Assembly: GCA_031273185.1 (NCBI GenBank)
Contig: JAISSG010000072.1
Coordinates: 1-21,924, forward strand
Length of the DNA: 21,924 bases
Origin: Treponema sp.
Lineage (GTDB): Bacteria; Spirochaetota; Spirochaetia; Treponematales; Breznakiellaceae
Reading direction: 5' to 3'
Each line of letters begins with the position of its first letter. Position 1 is the stretch's first letter. The notes below the pieces were generated by a model that did not search any database, was not told where the DNA came from, and saw only the letters and a list, made by a program, of their open reading frames with translations. The translations under genes and the position numbers were made by a program. Shown in pieces: positions 21,861 to 21,924 of the stretch.

Positions 21861-21924
21861 ATCTTTGAAATATTTCACGATTCGCTCTGGTGTTTGTTTC
21901 AGCATCTGCATATGTTCTTCAGCC
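21837..21924 (-). CDS. 3' end of a gene running off the right edge
   Basis: The last 28 codons of a minus-strand gene read AEEHMQMLKQTPERIVKYFK and then DPAIQYAA before a TAA at 21837-21839. The composition is balanced and protein-like, with a clear helix. The rest of the gene lies beyond the window, so its product cannot be named. The final residues share a DPAI motif with the opposing plus-strand open piece, because the two ends form an inverted repeat. Confidence 0.5.
   Translation of the reverse strand, partial: AEEHMQMLKQTPERIVKYFKDPAIQYAA

Overview
This is a GC-rich (roughly 55-60% by eye), densely coded bacterial window that looks like a spirochete chromosome, most likely a Treponema-type bacterium (termite-gut treponemes are my best guess). 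This is an inference from gene content: several lipoproteins with relaxed spirochete-style lipoboxes, diaminopimelate synthesis through an LL-DAP aminotransferase (DapL), and an M23 peptidase - bactofilin - YaaR - RicT operon. I identified no species-specific marker. I saw no tRNA, rRNA, CRISPR array or intact insertion sequence.

Layout. 1-267: low-GC, no convincing gene. 268-4395 (+): a three-gene operon with a PflX-like radical SAM protein, a DUF2804 protein and a 700-residue protein of unknown function. 4502-5065 (+): a nitroreductase-fold protein with a signal peptide, converging on a DUF2314 lipoprotein (5616-5116, -). 5732-5989 (+): an acyl carrier protein whose end overlaps by 27 bp a small unknown gene (6334-5963, -) that sits 3 bp behind a B12-type radical SAM gene (7624-6338, -). 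7780-13076 (+): the lysine/peptidoglycan diaminopimelate genes dapA, then asd - lysA-like - dapL as an operon, with a small lipoprotein on the opposite strand between dapA and asd. 13416-16131 (+): two lipoproteins and an exported beta-rich, barrel-like protein. 19160-16198 (-): the M23 - bactofilin - YaaR - RicT operon. 21299-19395 (-): a DEAD-box RNA helicase with a DbpA-type RNA-binding tail. 21327-21924: an AT-rich zone with a decayed small membrane-protein gene, a direct repeat, and the 3' end of a gene that runs off the right edge.

Main points of interest. (1) A heptanucleotide tandem repeat of the CCCCRYT type occurs twice. One tract of 13 units abuts the asd promoter. The other, 7 units ending in a C10 run, lies in frame inside the lysA-like gene and is part of a roughly 31-residue insertion between conserved blocks. 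Because 7 is not a multiple of 3, loss or gain of a unit would shift the reading frame. (2) Several genes have a good -10/-35 pair that ends 5-7 nt before an ATG (dapA, DUF2314 lipoprotein, M23 peptidase), or that rules out the longest-ORF start (helicase, B12 radical SAM). This suggests leaderless or very short-leader mRNAs. (3) Intergenic hairpins often lack a U-tract and begin inside the stop codon.

Together the genes cover envelope building (diaminopimelate, M23 peptidase, bactofilin), surface or periplasmic proteins, and RNA handling (RicT, DEAD-box helicase). No complete novel system is evident.
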